A DNA stretch of 64,000 bases, from contig NC_068356.1 in assembly GCF_020536995.1 (NCBI RefSeq), positions 24,471,809 to 24,535,808 on the forward strand. The letters are read 5' to 3'. The stretch comes from Dreissena polymorpha (Eukaryota; Mollusca; Bivalvia; Myida; Dreissenidae). Both the position numbers and the translations under genes were made by a program. Each line of letters starts with the position of its first letter. Position 1 is the stretch's first letter. The notes beneath the pieces are model-generated. The model searched no databases, was not told where the DNA came from, and saw only the letters and a program-made list of their open reading frames with translations. This document shows, piece after piece, positions 61,228 to 64,000 of the stretch.

Positions 61228-62789
61228 GTGTTTCCTGCACATATTCTTGCAATATTGTTAAAACTGCTTGGCTTGTGATGTAGGTGATTAGATGTCAAGG
61301 AAAATTGGAGCTAAATCGTCCAAAATACATTGTATGATTTATTAGTTTGGGTGATTTATAACCAATATATATTTTATTCAAGAAAAATCTTGTATGAATT
61401 AAATGCATTGAGTTAATGTTTAAATGTTGACACTTAGTCAGTATATTAATTTACACTTAGTCAGTAAATTAATTACATTATTTTATATTTGTTGATCTAT
61501 AGCGGTTGTCAGCGCTCCTTTCAATGTCTTATGGTCACTTTTTTTTAAATCCATTATTGATTATTATTCTATTGAACTATTAGTTGATTCTTTTATTAGC
61601 ATTGTGAACTTCAACAATATTTTACCTGTACTGAACTACATGTTCGTTATTATTATGTTTAAATGGTCCGACAATTATAATGTGTTAACTATCTTCTGAT
61701 TTTGTGACCATCATCCCGTTGGAAAAACACGTGTTTGATGTTTGACCAAATTATATTGGCAAACAGTTTGGAATTATGATGAAATACCAATGTCATAATA
61801 CATATCGGAAAATTTCCAGTTTTAATTATTGGTGGAAATGTGAATGTCTGAACAATTATTTAACAAAAATTATCTGAAAAATAAGTTTCTTTAAAGAGTA
61901 ATCATGGTACTGTAAAATCATTCTACTTTAATTAATATAAAACTTTTTTCCACCATATGAATCCCACAAACCTAAAATTGTCAGCACAGTTTACAACTTG
62001 AATTGTTTTAATGCTCAAGTATCTCTAAATTTGTTTTGTATTCAATTACACATTGATATAAATCATGTAAACAAGATTAGAAACATATGCAGATCAAATT
62101 GGTACACAGCTGTTATCAAAATAATTATGGAATGACCTACATTATATGACAATGTGTGTAAACTGGAACATAAACTCGCTGATTTGTATGCTTTTATGTA
62201 ATTTTTAATGAAGGGTTAGTTCTTATTTTTAATACTGAAGATATGGTTAAGAGATTATTTGCTGTGTGTTACTCATTTTGAAATTATATGTAAAACTTGT
62301 TACTGATTGCATTATACAAATGTATTTAATCTTGTGAGAATAACAGACCTGTTCTGCCTCTGTAAATAAGATAGTATATGTTTTATGTAAAGCTTCAAAC
62401 ATTTGCCACTTTGTAAGGTTGTTGATAAAAAAAGTTTAGATTTCATTACTAAACATCTTGTTTAAGTACCTCTATCTTGATTGTTAATTGATAAATACTC
62501 GTATGTGATAAGGAAGTGTTATATACCTGTGAAAGTTGGGTAATGTTTTTGACAGAGTTGTACTGGCAACACATTTTCTGTTCACATTGTATCTTGTCAG
62601 CTGTCAGTAACAAGGCTAAAAGTTAATCCAAATACATGACTTCTTCAACAGGTTCATAATTTAACTAAACCTCTGGCATAAAATACATGATAATATACCA
62701 GTGATAATAAATTGCAACTCAAAACCCTTTCCCACTTAGATACGTATTTTGATGTGTTTGTAGTATCTGAGAAAGTAAATTTTAATTAT
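61228..62789 (+). other. WBP1-like 3' UTR and flank
   Basis: Starts at the stop codon and runs as AT-rich sequence without other features. AATAAA at about 62706 is a candidate distal poly(A) signal; others may be used. Confidence 0.5.
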
Positions 62790-63675
62790 GCCCCCCTTCG
62801 AAGAAGAGGGGGTATATTGCTTTGCTCATGTCGGTCGGTCGGTCTGTCGGTCGGTCTGTTGATCTGTCCGTCCACCAGGTGGTTGTCAGACGATAACTCA
62901 AGAACGCTTGGGCCTAGGATCATGAAACTTCATAGGTACATTGATCATGACTCGCAGATGACCCCTATTGATTTTGAGGTCACTAGGTCAAAGGTCAAGG
63001 TCACGGTGACCCGAAATAGTAAAATGGTTTTTGAATGATAACTCAAGAACGCATACGCCTAGGATCATGAAACTTCATGGGTAGATTGATCATGACTTGC
63101 AGATGACCCCTATTGATTTTGAGGTCACTAGGTCAAAGGTCAAGGTCACGGTGACCCGAAATAGTAAAATGGTTTCCGGATGATAACTCAAGAATGCATA
63201 CGCCTAGGATCATGAAACTGTATGGGTAGATTGATCATAACTCGCAGATGACCCCTATTGATTTTGAGGTCACTAGGTCAAAGGTCAAGGTCATGGTGAC
63301 CCGAAATAGTAAAATGGTTTTCGGATGATAACTCGAGAATGCATACGCCTAGGATCATGAAACTTCATAGGTAGATTGATCATGACTTGCAGATGACCCC
63401 TATTGATTTTGAGGTCACAAGGTCAAAGGTCAAGGTCACGGTGACCCGAAATAGTAAAATGATTTTCGGATGATAACTCAAGAACGCTTTTGCCTAGGAT
63501 CATGACACTTCATAGGTACATTGATCGTGACTCGCAGATGACCCCTATTGATTTTCAGGTCACTAGGTCAAAGGTCAAGGTCACAGTGACAAAAATCGTA
63601 TTCACACAATGGCTGCCACTACAACGGACAGCCCATATGGGGGGCATGCATGTTTTACAAACAGCCCTTGTTTGA
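62790..63675 (+). repeat. ATGCCCCCCTTCGAAGA element, long copy
   Basis: Same ends as 56395-56978, with about five internal units of roughly 155 bp (GATAACTCAAGAACGC, CCTAGGATCATGAAACTTC, AGGTCACTAGGTCAAAGG). The copy-number difference between the two elements suggests expansion by unequal exchange or slippage. Confidence 0.9.
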
Positions 63676-64000
63676 AACCAAGTTAAAGATTAATTTTTTT
63701 AAGTCTTCATTTTCAAGCCTTAGATACTGATGAGCAGCAAAAAGCATAAAACCTTAACAGACTGCGAGTTATTAGCAGGCTGTTCTGGTTTTATGCTGTT
63801 TACACATAGCAATGTTCACTTTGCTTCTAAGTGGTAAAGGTTTTAACATTTTTGTTAAATTAGGCAATAATTTGTTTATACTTAATTTCTGGTATGAACA
63901 GTATACATGATGAGAGATATTCTTTTTGTTAATGTATAACTTAATTTTGCTGTTGTTTGTGCAATAAAGTTGCATAGGTCTAATGATTTGTGCAAACATG
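63676..64000. other. Right edge, unannotated
   Basis: AT-rich; nothing recognised. Confidence 0.4.

Noticed and set aside
56365-63675. Open frames of 80-110 codons in the tandem-unit repeats
   Set aside because: They repeat the same peptide in each unit of interspersed elements and show no protein family.

Overview
The window looks like nuclear DNA of a bivalve mollusc, probably a dreissenid (zebra or quagga mussel). The evidence is AT-rich sequence, intron-split genes, a eukaryotic tRNA-Asn, innate-immunity PGRP genes, and several repeat families I remember as very abundant in Dreissena (for example the element at 13105-13360 and the arrays at 56395-61105). The species call is inference; the eukaryotic and molluscan nature is well supported.

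Left part (1-17703, minus strand): a four-exon UPF0489-family gene encoding a predicted type II membrane protein. Its first intron (5726-17345) is packed with nested transposable elements. Centre (19196-33910, plus strand): four tandem genes for secreted peptidoglycan recognition proteins (PGRPs) joined to an SH3b domain. PGRP4 (32624-33910) is fully intact. PGRP1 (19240-21897) is intact except for one extra base in a T8 run at its start. PGRP2 and PGRP3 are pseudogenes. Three arrays of a 28-bp satellite and four copies of the UPF0489 3' flank lie in register with the PGRPs, so the repeated unit appears to be PGRP - satellite - UPF0489. The last copy (35505-42150) carries a broken second UPF0489 gene.

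Right part: 42150-52700 is repeat-dominated (a duplicated unit of about 1.5 kb, a 5.8-kb insertion with two internal tandem arrays, MITEs). It is followed by a tRNA-Asn(GTT) gene (52784-52857, minus) and a five-exon WBP1-like single-pass membrane protein gene (52985-61227, plus) whose introns hold known-style mollusc tandem repeat elements.

The most unusual structures are a transposon-like element made of about 17 short palindromes (29599-30179), the birth-and-death PGRP cluster with a chimeric exon in PGRP2, the two UPF0489 copies with complementary damage, and several filled/empty site pairs that fix transposon target sites exactly.
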